Below are positions 25,533 through 35,592 of a DNA stretch of 64,000 nt, piece by piece (the stretch's first letter is position 1; each line of letters starts with the position of its first letter). The position numbers and the translations under genes were made by a program. The stretch covers positions 1-64,000 of the forward strand of contig NZ_WBSL01000007.1 of NCBI RefSeq assembly GCF_009377345.1, written 5' to 3'. Under the pieces are notes generated by a model that made no database searches, was not told the origin of the DNA, and worked only from the letters and a program-made list of their open reading frames with translations. Origin of the DNA: Deinococcus terrestris. GTDB taxonomy: Bacteria > Deinococcota > Deinococci > Deinococcales > Deinococcaceae.

Positions 25533-26264
25533 TCAGCGTCCACGGTCAGGCCCCGCAGGCCCTCCGTCCTCTCCCCGTGACCAGTTCTGCAGGAGGACGT
25601 CCAGAGCTTTCCATGACGTGACCCGGACCTCCGGGCGTCCCCCGGGCCCCGCGCGGCGAGCGGCGTGAACCTGACGGCGGGAGCGCAGGCATACGGTTCT
25701 CCACCCCAGGGCATTGGCCGCCACGAAGTCCTTGGTGAGGTTGTCTCCGACATACGCGAGTTGTGGTCCGCCCAGGTGCCAGAGGCTCTCCAGATTGCGG
25801 TAAGCCCGGTCATGGGGCTTCCAGTATTCACGCCCCCACACGTCGGTCAGACATATCTCGTCTATCAGCTGACCCAGTCCTAGGGCCTCCACTTTGCGGC
25901 GCTGCGTCATCAGAGGGCCGTCGGAGATGAGGCCTATCCGCAAGCCGGAAGTGCGCAACTCCTGAAGGGTTCGCAAAACGTTGGGTGCAAGCCGCACCTG
26001 TGGGGTGTGGGACCGGTAGATGTCGAGCAGCACGTCCACCGGTTCGTCACGTCCAGACCATTCCAGCAGGGCATTGAGCGATCCCGCATGCTGCCCGCCG
26101 ACAAAACGGTCCCACAGCCAGCGTTCCGCTTCACGCGCCTGAGACGTCTGGCCGAAAAGGGACTGGGCAACAGCCCGGTAGGCACTGCGGACGTACTTCC
26201 ACTCAGGCAGCAGGGTGTCGTCGAGGTCGAAGACCACGGCCCTAAGTTGATCATCCCTCACCAT
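25533..26264 (-). CDS. HAD-superfamily hydrolase
   Basis: 243 residues. Motif I is VVFDLDDTLLP (Asp13, Asp15); motif II is GLISDGP; motif III/IV is WKPHDRAY (Lys) and YVGDNLTKDFVAANALGWRTVCL. The cap is of the helical type. It is a cytoplasmic phosphatase-like enzyme. The start overlaps the ATP-grasp gene by 7 nt (26258-26264), which strongly links the two. ATP-grasp and HAD pairs occur in polysaccharide and nucleotide-sugar modification loci, but the substrate is not known. The C-terminal 45 residues are Arg/Gly-rich and probably disordered. Confidence 0.85.
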   Translation of the reverse strand: MVRDDQLRAVVFDLDDTLLPEWKYVRSAYRAVAQSLFGQTSQAREAERWLWDRFVGGQHAGSLNALLEWSGRDEPVDVLLDIYRSHTPQVRLAPNVLRTLQELRTSGLRIGLISDGPLMTQRRKVEALGLGQLIDEICLTDVWGREYWKPHDRAYRNLESLWHLGGPQLAYVGDNLTKDFVAANALGWRTVCLRSRRQVHAARRAGPGGRPEVRVTSWKALDVLLQNWSRGEDGGPAGPDRGR

Positions 26265-27238
26265 CTTGGGGAGGAGGTAAACGTTTCCTCATAATGGCGG
26301 GTCATATACAGGCCCCGCTGGTAGGCGCCCAGGCGCGGCTGCACGGCCTGCCCCAGCGAGAGGGCAAGGAGCCACTCGGGGTAGTGGGCGCCAGCTGCGT
26401 ATCCCAGGGGATAGCCTCCACCGAAGCGGGGATTGATTTCCGTGAGTACCGGGCCCCGCGCGGTCAGGAATCCCTGGACCGTGATAGGACCGCGGGCGCC
26501 CAGGCGTCCAGCCACCCCCAGCACGGTTTCCAGCCACGGACCGATCTGGGCGTTGTCCAGCGTTTCGCCCTGGATCGATTCGCCGCCCACCGTACGGATT
26601 CGGCGGCGGGGCACATAGTGGAGGGGCTCGCCGGCAAAGTCGAGAAGGGCGTCGACGGTGATCTCCTGTCCGGTCAGCCGCTCCTGCACGACCGCGTTGG
26701 GAACCCGGGGAAGGCTGGTTTCCAACTCATCTCGCGTGACGGCCGAAGCGTGCAGGCTGGCACTTCCGTCTCTGGGTTTGATAAAGAGGTCTTGCGGCAG
26801 ATTCGCGGCGGTAGCAGCTTCTGCGGGCAACCACGCCCTGGGGGTATCCAACCCCGCCTGGGCAAACGCCTCCCCGAACAGCCATTTGTCGTTGCAGAGT
26901 TCGGCAAAGGGCAGCTCGCTGACGATGGGGGTGGCCCCCGCTTCACGGAGGGCGCCCGCGTTCCTGGCCAGCAAAGGCAATTCGGTGTCGATGGTGGGAA
27001 TGATAAGGCTCACGCCGCAGTCCTGCACGGCGGCCAGCAGCTCCGGGAGGTAACCGGCCGCTGTGACCGGGGGGAGGGCGAACGCGCGTTCCGCGAGCAG
27101 CGCAGCCGGAGCCAGAGGGTCCATATCGGTCACCAGCACCGTCCGGCCGTGGGCCGCCGCCGCACGTTGCCAGGCACGCAGCAGGGAAACTCGCCTCCCG
27201 GCCGAGGTCAGCAGGATTGGCCCGGTAGAGAACGTCAT
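26258..27238 (-). CDS. ATP-grasp domain enzyme (carbamoyl-phosphate-synthase-like)
   Basis: 326 residues from the ATG at 27238. The N-terminal pre-ATP-grasp Rossmann region is PILLTSAGRRVSLLRAW ... VLVTDMDPLAPAALLAERAF. The ATP-grasp core has DLFIKPRDGSAS and VVQERLTGQEITVDALLD. The metal-binding end has VLTEINPRFGGGYPLGYAAGAHYPEWLL (Glu and Asn-Pro-Arg). The family forms acyl-phosphate intermediates to make amide or similar bonds. It is co-translated with a HAD hydrolase and sits in the polysaccharide region, suggesting addition of an amino acid or similar group to a sugar. CACAAT lies 7 nt before the ATG, a weak leaderless -10. Confidence 0.85.
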   Translation of the reverse strand: MTFSTGPILLTSAGRRVSLLRAWQRAAAAHGRTVLVTDMDPLAPAALLAERAFALPPVTAAGYLPELLAAVQDCGVSLIIPTIDTELPLLARNAGALREAGATPIVSELPFAELCNDKWLFGEAFAQAGLDTPRAWLPAEAATAANLPQDLFIKPRDGSASLHASAVTRDELETSLPRVPNAVVQERLTGQEITVDALLDFAGEPLHYVPRRRIRTVGGESIQGETLDNAQIGPWLETVLGVAGRLGARGPITVQGFLTARGPVLTEINPRFGGGYPLGYAAGAHYPEWLLALSLGQAVQPRLGAYQRGLYMTRHYEETFTSSPRW

Positions 27239-27394
27239 GATGTGAATTGTGACAGATGAACTCTGCACCGGGCCCTCAGGGGTGGAACGGGAGGCCAGGC
27301 ATTTCGACCCCCTCAGTTCGAGGCTGTTCCCGCCGCTGTGGGGTCAAGCTCAGGATCGTGACTCAAGTGAACGGTGGTCGATAGACTGACCCTG

Positions 27395-27525
27395 TGCCCA
27401 TCTGATTGCAACTTCAGCTGCAGACGGGAGGGCACACCAAAGGCAAACGATGCACCGAGCAGCCGATCCTGGAGAGTCTTGGACAGCTTGAGACAGGCCC
27501 ACCCCTCAACGCTCTGACACGGTCC
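27395..27525 (+). mobile_element. 5' end remnant of the same IS3-family element
   Basis: The end TGCCCATCTGATTGCAA at 27395 matches the terminal repeat of the intact element (TGCCAGTCTGATTGCAA), and the following frame reads GKRCTEQPILESLGQLETG, parallel to GKRYTEQQILDILGQLEAG of OrfA. Similarity ends near 27525. The start codon is replaced and the rest of the element is missing. About 120 bp on either side (27269-27394, 27526-27662) hold no gene. Confidence 0.75.
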
Positions 27526-27662
27526 CCTCCTGCGGCACTGGGGGTCCAGTCTCCGGTACCTTCACTCTTAGCCGTCATCCTTTGTCCTTCTCTCTCGGTG
27601 CCTGCCAGACTGGGCTTCTGACGCGCACGCGGGGGCTGTGCTCGGCACGACAGGAGCGCCAT

Positions 27663-30512
27663 ATGAAAGAACCTTTCCCCCGCCGGGGTACCCGCCCCGC
27701 TCCGCTGTCCCGCTCCGGTCTGCTGTGGTCTTTGTTCCTTCTGACCGCCGTAGGGGCGGCGCTGCTGGCCACCGGGGCCGCGGCGCAGGCGCCGGGCGCG
27801 TCCGCACGCGGGGCGCCGACCTCCGGGCGGGCCGACTTTGATGGGGACGGCAAGACCGACGTGCTCGGGGTGGGCGCTCTCGACGAACAGGGGAGATACA
27901 CCGGCGCCGGGAGCCTGTTTTACAGCACGGGCGCGTCCCGCCTTCAGGACGAGGTGGGGTGGGCGGCCGGGGCTCGCGAGTGGGCTGGCTACGGGTTCCA
28001 GATCGGGGATTTTGACGGCGACCGCAAAAGCGACGTCCTGGGGGTGGGCGCCCTGGACGAGACGGGGAGATATACCGGCACCGGGGGCCTGTTTTACCGC
28101 AGCGGCGCGTCCCGGCTGCGCGGCGAGGTCGTCTGGTCGGCGGGTTCACCCGCGTGGAGGGGCACGCAGTTCCAGACGGGCGACTTCGACGGCGACGGCA
28201 AGACCGACGTGCTCGCGCCGGGCACCCTCGACGAGAGTGGGAAGTCGACCGGGACAGGGTGCCTCGTTCTCTGGACGCGTGGCCTGAAAGAGCGGCAGAC
28301 GGTCGCCTGCGACGTTCCCGCGTGGAGGAACTACCGCTTCGAGGTGGGGGACGTGGACGGCGACGGCAGAGACGACCTGCTGGGCATCGGCGCGGTGGAT
28401 GAATATGGGCGCTACACGGGGACGGGGCGGTTGTTCTACCGCACCGGGGCTTCCGGGCTCAGGCGGGAGGTCGAGTGGGCAGCTGGCGCCCGGGGCTGGG
28501 CGAACCACCGCTTTCAGCTCGGGGACTTCGACGGTGACGGCAAGGACGACCTGCTGGCAACCGGGGCCGTCGACCCCTACGGAAGATTGACCGGCAGCGG
28601 TGCTTTCGTCTTCCTGACCGGGGCTTCCAAGCTCACGCGCCTGGTGAACTGGGGCGCCGGAGCCAGGACGCAGGCGTGGAGGAACTACCGCTTTGAGGTG
28701 GGGGACGTGGACGGCGACGGCAGAGACGACCTGCTGGGCATCGGTGCGGTGGATGAATATGGGCGCTACACGGGGACGGGGCGGTTGTTCTACCGCACCG
28801 GGGCTTCCGGGCTCAGGCGGGAGGTCGAGTGGGCGGCTGGCGCCCGGGGCTGGGCCAAGCACCGCTTTCAGCTCGGGGACTTCGACGGTGACGGCAAGGA
28901 CGACCTGCTGGGTGTCGGCCCGGTGGACGAGGCCGGGCGTTACCTGGGCCAGGGACCGCTCTTCTACCGCACCGGGGCGTCGGGGTTGCGGCGCGGGGTG
29001 ACGTGGGGCGGCGGAGCGCCCGCCTGGAGCGACTACCTGCTGTTCGCGGGCCGGGTCACGCGCCCGGCGGCGCGGCCGATCGCTCCGTCGTTTCTGACCC
29101 CGGCGCTCATTGACCTGAACGGTGACGGCCGCCTAGAGCCCTTCGGCTTTCTCAACAGCGGCAGAGGGCTCGTTCCCCAGGACCTGCGGGTGATGGGCAT
29201 CACGCAACTGCGTGAGGGCGGGCGCACTCCGCGCGACAACCGGGTGGCCGACTTCAACGGCGACGGCCTGCTCGACGTGCTGAGCAACACCTACGACTGC
29301 CAGAACTTCGGGGCTCAGGTGGCGCAACTGTATCTCGGCCGCAAGGACGGCACTTTCTCCCTTGATCCGCAGTTTTCCAAGCTCGGCCTGCGGGGGCGCG
29401 GCGAGACCATCGTGACGGCCGACTTCGACAATGACGGCGACCTCGACGTGTTCTTGCCCTACTACGCGGACGAGATCGGGGGCCGCAGCGACGGCACCGG
29501 CGCCGAGGTGGTGGTGTGCGACGGCCGGGTGAGCAACGCCAAGCACAACCCCCTCCTGATCAACGACGGCCGGGGGCGCTTCCGCGATGTCGGCCTCCAG
29601 ACCCCGATGGGTCGGCAGCGCGGCGAGGAGCGGCCCGAGGGTGCGCAGGCCCTCGACTTCAACTTCGACGGCTGGATTGACCTCTATGTCTCGGGCCGAA
29701 TCTTCCTCAACACGGGGGGCGCCAAGTTCAAGGAGCGCAGCGCCGAGTACCGCCTGCCTTACCTGTTCGAGGAGGGCGCGAAATTCTTGGATTGGAACAA
29801 CGACGGCCACTTCGACCTGATCCAGATGCACCCGGAGAATGGACCCCGGTTGCTCGAGTTCAACGGCAAGGTGTTCCGCGACATCACGGCCAGCACCCTG
29901 CCGCGGGAGCGCTACGAGCATGCCAACGGCATGAACATCTACGACATGAATGGCGATGGCCGTGAGGACCTGCTCGTGATGGGCGGCCTGAACAACCAGA
30001 GCGGCGTGCTTCTTAATCAGGGGGGGCGCTTCGTGCGTTCGGACTTCTTGCGTGGCCTGGGCAATGGCCGCTCGGGAATGGGGCTGGGTGACATTGACGG
30101 CGACGGCCGGGTGGACGTGCTGTATTCGGGCCGCGAGCTGAGATACTTCCGCAACACGCTTCCGGCAGGCCCGGTGCCGCCCATGACCGTCGAGGTGCTT
30201 GGACCGGGCGGCGAACTCAATCAGCATGGCCGGGTGATCCGGGTGCGCCCCACGCTCCATCAGGACGTTCGCTTCACGCGGGCAGTGGACAGTGGCTCGG
30301 GCTACATGGCCCAAAACCAGTATCCGGTCCTGATCGGCACGCCCTACTCGGGAGCCCACACCGCCGAGGTGATCTTCGCGCCGCTGCCGGGCAAGACCGC
30401 GCCCAGCGTCGTTCGCTTCACGCTCCAACCGGGCCAGCGGGCTCAGGTCTTTGCCCCCAGCCCGGCGCGGCTGCAGGGCCGAGTCAAGATCAGCCGGACC
30501 GCGTTCCGGTAG
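27663..30512 (+). CDS. Large secreted FG-GAP/VCBS repeat protein
   Basis: 949 residues with a twin-Arg-free signal sequence and hydrophobic helix (about 18-42, ending ATGAAAQAPG). At least fourteen calcium-binding D-x-(D/N)-x-D-G loops follow, e.g. DFDGDGKTDVLG, DVDGDGRDDLLG, DLNGDGRLEPFG, DFDNDGDLDVF, DWNNDGHFDLIQ and DIDGDGRVDVLY. The first seven blades include near-identical modules; the later half is more diverged, and the last about 120 residues resemble an ASPIC/UnbV-type tail. It probably forms one or two beta-propellers at the surface. The ATG at 27663 has AGGAG upstream. It lies alone between units B and C; a role in binding surface polymer is inferred. Confidence 0.88.
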   Translation: MKEPFPRRGTRPAPLSRSGLLWSLFLLTAVGAALLATGAAAQAPGASARGAPTSGRADFDGDGKTDVLGVGALDEQGRYTGAGSLFYSTGASRLQDEVGWAAGAREWAGYGFQIGDFDGDRKSDVLGVGALDETGRYTGTGGLFYRSGASRLRGEVVWSAGSPAWRGTQFQTGDFDGDGKTDVLAPGTLDESGKSTGTGCLVLWTRGLKERQTVACDVPAWRNYRFEVGDVDGDGRDDLLGIGAVDEYGRYTGTGRLFYRTGASGLRREVEWAAGARGWANHRFQLGDFDGDGKDDLLATGAVDPYGRLTGSGAFVFLTGASKLTRLVNWGAGARTQAWRNYRFEVGDVDGDGRDDLLGIGAVDEYGRYTGTGRLFYRTGASGLRREVEWAAGARGWAKHRFQLGDFDGDGKDDLLGVGPVDEAGRYLGQGPLFYRTGASGLRRGVTWGGGAPAWSDYLLFAGRVTRPAARPIAPSFLTPALIDLNGDGRLEPFGFLNSGRGLVPQDLRVMGITQLREGGRTPRDNRVADFNGDGLLDVLSNTYDCQNFGAQVAQLYLGRKDGTFSLDPQFSKLGLRGRGETIVTADFDNDGDLDVFLPYYADEIGGRSDGTGAEVVVCDGRVSNAKHNPLLINDGRGRFRDVGLQTPMGRQRGEERPEGAQALDFNFDGWIDLYVSGRIFLNTGGAKFKERSAEYRLPYLFEEGAKFLDWNNDGHFDLIQMHPENGPRLLEFNGKVFRDITASTLPRERYEHANGMNIYDMNGDGREDLLVMGGLNNQSGVLLNQGGRFVRSDFLRGLGNGRSGMGLGDIDGDGRVDVLYSGRELRYFRNTLPAGPVPPMTVEVLGPGGELNQHGRVIRVRPTLHQDVRFTRAVDSGSGYMAQNQYPVLIGTPYSGAHTAEVIFAPLPGKTAPSVVRFTLQPGQRAQVFAPSPARLQGRVKISRTAFR
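28320..28911 (+). repeat. In-frame 238-bp direct repeat inside the VCBS gene
   Basis: Bases 28320-28557 and 28674-28911 are nearly identical (about five differences in 238) and 354 bp (118 codons) apart. Recombination between them would delete or duplicate exactly 118 residues without a frameshift. Confidence 0.9.
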
Positions 30513-30710
30513 GCAGGTGGCGCTTCTGTAAAGCCCTGGCCCCGTGGTGCAACTCCAGCCGCGTAGTGCCCGCAGCGGGGCCAGGGAGCGGCAGCAGGAG
30601 GGAGCCAGGCCAGGGATGTGCCCCACCCCTGCAGGGCCGTGGGCAGGGTGAGGCCCGGCGGCTGTCGGTCGCGGCACACGGACACTGCCCCGCACAGTTC
30701 CGCGACTGGC

Positions 30711-30778
30711 CTGAAACCCCCGACCTGCCAACCACTAGCCCAGGTGGGGCGGGTGGATGTGCAGGCCGGGGGTTTCAG
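30711..30778. terminator. Long hairpin between convergent genes
   Basis: An 18-bp stem (30711-30728 against 30761-30778, 17 of 18 paired) with a 32-nt loop lies just after the stop of the minus-strand lipoprotein gene (30787) and 199 bp after the VCBS gene. It may stop transcription from both sides. It has no strong T-run. Confidence 0.55.
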
Positions 30779-30786
30779 CGGGCCTG

Positions 30787-32790
30787 TTACTGCAGGAAGT
30801 CGTTGCCCTTGACGCCCAGCAGTTCGATGTTGCTGGCCACATTGGTCGCCCGGTTCAGCACGTGGTCGTTGAACCTCTTGATGCCGTAGACCAGCTTGCC
30901 ATTGTCATTGATGATGCGGCTTTCCAGGATGCGGATGTTGCGGGATTCGCCGCTCGAGAACGCGATGCCCAGGCCATTTCCATTTTTCACGGTGACCTTG
31001 TTCAGGGTCACGCCGTCATTGGAGTAGATGGTCAGGGCCTTGTAGCCCAGGTTGGGGTCGTACCCGACGTTGTCGAACGTGACGTTGTTGAGCGTGATGT
31101 CGCGGTTGAAGCCAGCTCCGTCTCCAGTGCCGATGTAGGCGAAGGCGCGGGCGTTCTTGAAGGTCGTGTTCTCGATGACCGCTCCCTTCATCTGGGTAAA
31201 CAGGAAGGGCCTGTAAATTCCGTCGAAAGTCGAGTTGATGACCTTCAGATTCAGCGGCGGGGTCGTGGCGGTGGGCAGACGGGTCGAACTCCAGGAGGAG
31301 TGGGTGAGGCCCAGTCCAGTCTGGCCCTCCTGGTTGTTGCCGTAGCCCCGGACGTTGCTGATGGTGATGTTTTGCGAGGGCGTGGTCAGGTTGTCCTGGG
31401 GACGCAGCAGCAGGGCAATCAGGGTGTCCGCACCCACGTCCCTGAACTCGCAGTCATCGATGGTGATGTTGCGAATACGGCTGAACGCATCGTTGTCGCC
31501 GTCGGGTTCCAGGTCAATGGCGCCGGGCATTCCGCGGCGGCCCGTGCGAACGAAGGTCGACCCGCGAATCTCGATGTCCGTGCCGTCAATGATGGAAATG
31601 CCGTTGCGGTTGTTCTTCACGACCCCGTCGAACTGACTGTTCAGAATTTTGACCCGTTCGTTGTGCCGTTCCGTGTTGCGCGTGTTGCTGGAGCCCAGGT
31701 AGACGCCGTCGCCGACATACCCTTCAAAGACCATTTCGTTGACGGTGACGTCGGAAACGGCGTTGAGGTTAAGCAGATGGATGTGTTCGTCGAAGGCGAC
31801 CCGCCCGGCCTGCCCCTTGAGCTTGAAGCGCTCAAGCTGGATGTGGCGCAGGTTGTCGGCCACGTTGGGCGTCCCCTTGCGGCCGGGGTTGGCACTCAGG
31901 GCGTACTGAGCCCCGACCTTTTGCAGCAGGACCGAGGCGCTGCCCTCGCCCATGACCGTCTGGTTGGATTTCAGCTCGAGGTTGCCCACCACGCAGGTTC
32001 CAGCGGGAATGTAGACCTTCGCCTCGTTGGTCAGGGCACGCTGAATCGCCGCGCTGTCGTCGGCCACTCCATCGCACTTGGCGCCGTAGGCTTTCACATT
32101 GACAAACCCGGCGGGCGCGTTGACTGGCGCAGACAGTGTGGGCGCCGGTGCCGGAACGGGAGCAGGTGGGGTGGCGGGAGGGACCACGCCAGCGCACTGC
32201 GTCAGGACCGGGTTGGCCCAGTTGGCATGATCGGAGACGTCATTGTCCGACTTGTGGGCCATCAGACGCAGTTCCCGTACGCCCACCACATTCAGGTTGA
32301 TGTTTTTTGGGGCCATGCTGCCCGTCAACCGGCCACTGCGGTACAGCAGGCGGCCGTCGGCATAGACCTCGAAGACCACGCTACCGGCGGCGCCCACCTC
32401 GTCGTCGATGCCGATGGATGTCATGAACCGCCCGCATTGCGCCGGAAGATTGAACGTCAGGCTGGAGTCCGCGTGGACGCCCAGGCCTGTGGCGTAAGTG
32501 GTCCCCCCCATGGTCATGGTCCGGCCATCCCCAGGCCTGTCTCCGCCGTAGCTCTGGTTGCGCTCGACTGGTCCCCGGCTGTTGGTGGACGCGGCCCAGG
32601 GCAGGTCCGCCAGGTTCAGGGTGGTTGTGGAAGTGGCCTGGAGAGCCGCCAGCGTGGGCGATTCCTCTAGGTCTGCTGCCTGGGTGGGACTGGGCGTGCC
32701 CCGGCCGCAGGCCGACAGCAGCGCGGAGAGGGCCAGCACACCGAGCGAGAGCGGGCGAAGGGGACGGGAGGGGGAAATCGGTTGGTGCAT
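30787..32790 (-). CDS. Lipoprotein with NPCBM and pectate-lyase-type beta-helix domains
   Basis: 667 residues. A lipoprotein signal peptide ends at LSALLSAC (Cys28). An NPCBM-like carbohydrate-binding domain (about 58-200) contains YATGLGVHADSSLTFNLP and FMTSIGIDDEVG. After a Pro/Ala linker (about 203-222), a Pectate_lyase_3-like start FVNVKAYGAKCDGVADDSAAIQRAL leads into a long right-handed beta-helix with repeated N-I-x-I or V-x-I-x-N-S/T rungs up to the C-terminus. It probably binds or cleaves a surface or extracellular polysaccharide. Catalytic residues of beta-helix lyases or hydrolases are too variable to assign. It is convergent with the VCBS gene. Confidence 0.88.
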   Translation of the reverse strand: MHQPISPSRPLRPLSLGVLALSALLSACGRGTPSPTQAADLEESPTLAALQATSTTTLNLADLPWAASTNSRGPVERNQSYGGDRPGDGRTMTMGGTTYATGLGVHADSSLTFNLPAQCGRFMTSIGIDDEVGAAGSVVFEVYADGRLLYRSGRLTGSMAPKNINLNVVGVRELRLMAHKSDNDVSDHANWANPVLTQCAGVVPPATPPAPVPAPAPTLSAPVNAPAGFVNVKAYGAKCDGVADDSAAIQRALTNEAKVYIPAGTCVVGNLELKSNQTVMGEGSASVLLQKVGAQYALSANPGRKGTPNVADNLRHIQLERFKLKGQAGRVAFDEHIHLLNLNAVSDVTVNEMVFEGYVGDGVYLGSSNTRNTERHNERVKILNSQFDGVVKNNRNGISIIDGTDIEIRGSTFVRTGRRGMPGAIDLEPDGDNDAFSRIRNITIDDCEFRDVGADTLIALLLRPQDNLTTPSQNITISNVRGYGNNQEGQTGLGLTHSSWSSTRLPTATTPPLNLKVINSTFDGIYRPFLFTQMKGAVIENTTFKNARAFAYIGTGDGAGFNRDITLNNVTFDNVGYDPNLGYKALTIYSNDGVTLNKVTVKNGNGLGIAFSSGESRNIRILESRIINDNGKLVYGIKRFNDHVLNRATNVASNIELLGVKGNDFLQ

Positions 32791-33256
32791 GGTGTCTCCT
32801 GAAGCCGTAGGACCACCCTGCCTGCCCGCTGGAGGGCGGGAGGTCGACCGAACTGCTACGGCGGAATTGCAAGAACCCGTAAGGGTGCTACCGGACTTCC
32901 GGATGAGAGATCTGTTCGTCTCTCTTTACCTAGCCAACCTAACGACGGGACTCTTACAGATCTGTTAAATTCCCATCGTTTATTCGATGGCCCCCTTCGA
33001 CTGTGAAAAATTCCTCTTTATAGGCTTAAAGGGCCTCCAATCCTTGACAAGGGAGAAGCCTTTTTGAAAGTGAGAATTCTGACAGCCGGGTCAATACTCC
33101 GGGGGCAGCGGTGGGGCTGACAGGCTGTGCGGACGCTTCTGCCCCCGGCTCGGGGTGCCGCAGTCCGCAGACAGCTGTTAAAATATTCTCCTCACACAAG
33201 GTCCATTCGCTGGGATGTGCCTTGCCGTGATTCCCCGTTCGCTCTCGGAGGCGGTC
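32791..33256. other. Divergent regulatory region before ugd
   Basis: About 465 bp between the lipoprotein gene and ugd, transcribed apart. It is noticeably more A+T-rich around 32900-33080. It holds a TTGACA-like box at 33044-33049 without a good -10, an AGGCTT/AAGCCT pair (33022-33027, 33056-33061) followed by TTTT that looks like a weak attenuator, and the hairpin at 33099-33148. No gene was found. Confidence 0.5.
33099..33148 (+). promoter_or_regulatory. Hairpin in the probable ugd leader
   Basis: CCGGGGGCAG (33099-33108) pairs perfectly with CTGCCCCCGG (33139-33148), with a 30-nt loop, about 110 nt before the ugd start. It could be an RNA control element or a terminator; no family was recognised. 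Confidence 0.4.
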
Positions 33257-34641
<1,385 letters not shown>

Positions 34642-34645
<4 letters not shown>

Positions 34646-35592
34646 ATATCCTGATCACGGGGAGTGCGGGCTTTATCGGGGGCCATCTGGTCCGGCGCTT
34701 GCTGGAACAGGGCCACCACGTGACCGGCGTGGACAATTACATCGGCGGGCAGCCCGCCACGACCGAGCGGCTGCGTCATCCCCGATTTCAGTTCACCGAG
34801 GCCGATGTCCGGGTCGCCCTGCCCTACAGCGGCCCCCGCCTCGACTGGGTGCTGCATCTGGCCAGCCTGGCGAGCCCCGCGCATTACCAGCGGTTTCCCC
34901 TGGAAACGCTGCAGGTCAACGCCCAGGGCACCCAGCAGGCCCTGGAGCTGGCCGCGCAGCATGGCGCGACCTTCCTGCTGGCCAGCAGCAGTGAGGTCTA
35001 CGGGGATCCCCTGGCCCATCCCCAGCGGGAAGACGACCGCGGGCACGTGAGTTGCACGGGACCCCGCAGTTGCTACGACGAGGCCAAGCGCTACGCCGAG
35101 GCCCTCACCATGGCCTACCACCGGACCAGGGGCGCCGAGACGCGGATCGTGCGCATCTTTAATACCTATGGCCCCCACATGCGGCCCGACGACGGGCGGG
35201 TCGTCACCACCTTCGTTCAGCAGGCGCTGCGGGGCGAGCCCCTGACCGTGTACGGGGACGGCGAGCAGACCCGCAGCTTTCAGTATGTCGATGACCTGAT
35301 CGACGGTCTCCTGCGGCTGATGGCCGTGCCGTACCACGGACCCGTGAACTTGGGCAACCCCGAGGAGGTGACGGTTCTGGAACTGGCCAGGCTGGTGGGG
35401 GACCTGGTGGGCAGCCCCCCACAACTGGAGTACCGCCCCCTGCCGCCGGATGACCCCCGGCGGCGGCAGCCCGACATCACCCTGGCGCGGCGCCTGCTGG
35501 ACTGGGTGCCCCGAATCGGGTTGCGGGAGGGCCTGGAGCGCCTGCTGGCCGAGGAACGGGCCTCCGGGGGGGGGCGTCATGCCGCCTCTTAG
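34642..35592 (+). CDS. UDP-glucuronate decarboxylase (UDP-xylose synthase)
   Basis: 316 residues from TTG 34642, overlapping the ugd stop. Signatures of the Uxs branch of SDR enzymes are ILITGSAGFIGGHLVRRLL, a HLASLASPAHYQRFPLETL segment, SSSEVYGDPLAHPQ, GPRSCYDEAKRYAE with the YxxxK pair, RIFNTYGPHMRPDDGRVV, and YGDGEQTRSFQYVDDL. It converts UDP-GlcA to UDP-Xyl via a 4-keto intermediate. With ugd directly upstream, this is a two-gene xylose-donor pathway. Confidence 0.92.

Noticed and set aside
28320..28911. CRISPR or transposon duplication inside the large + strand gene
   Set aside because: Both copies are in frame and encode VCBS blades. It is an internal protein repeat.
29133..30731. Long minus-strand frame of 532 codons
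   Set aside because: Antisense of the VCBS gene, with His/Val/Ala-rich composition typical of shadows.
30757..32670. Long plus-strand frame of 637 codons
   Set aside because: Antisense of the lipoprotein gene, whose lipobox, NPCBM and beta-helix features are convincing.
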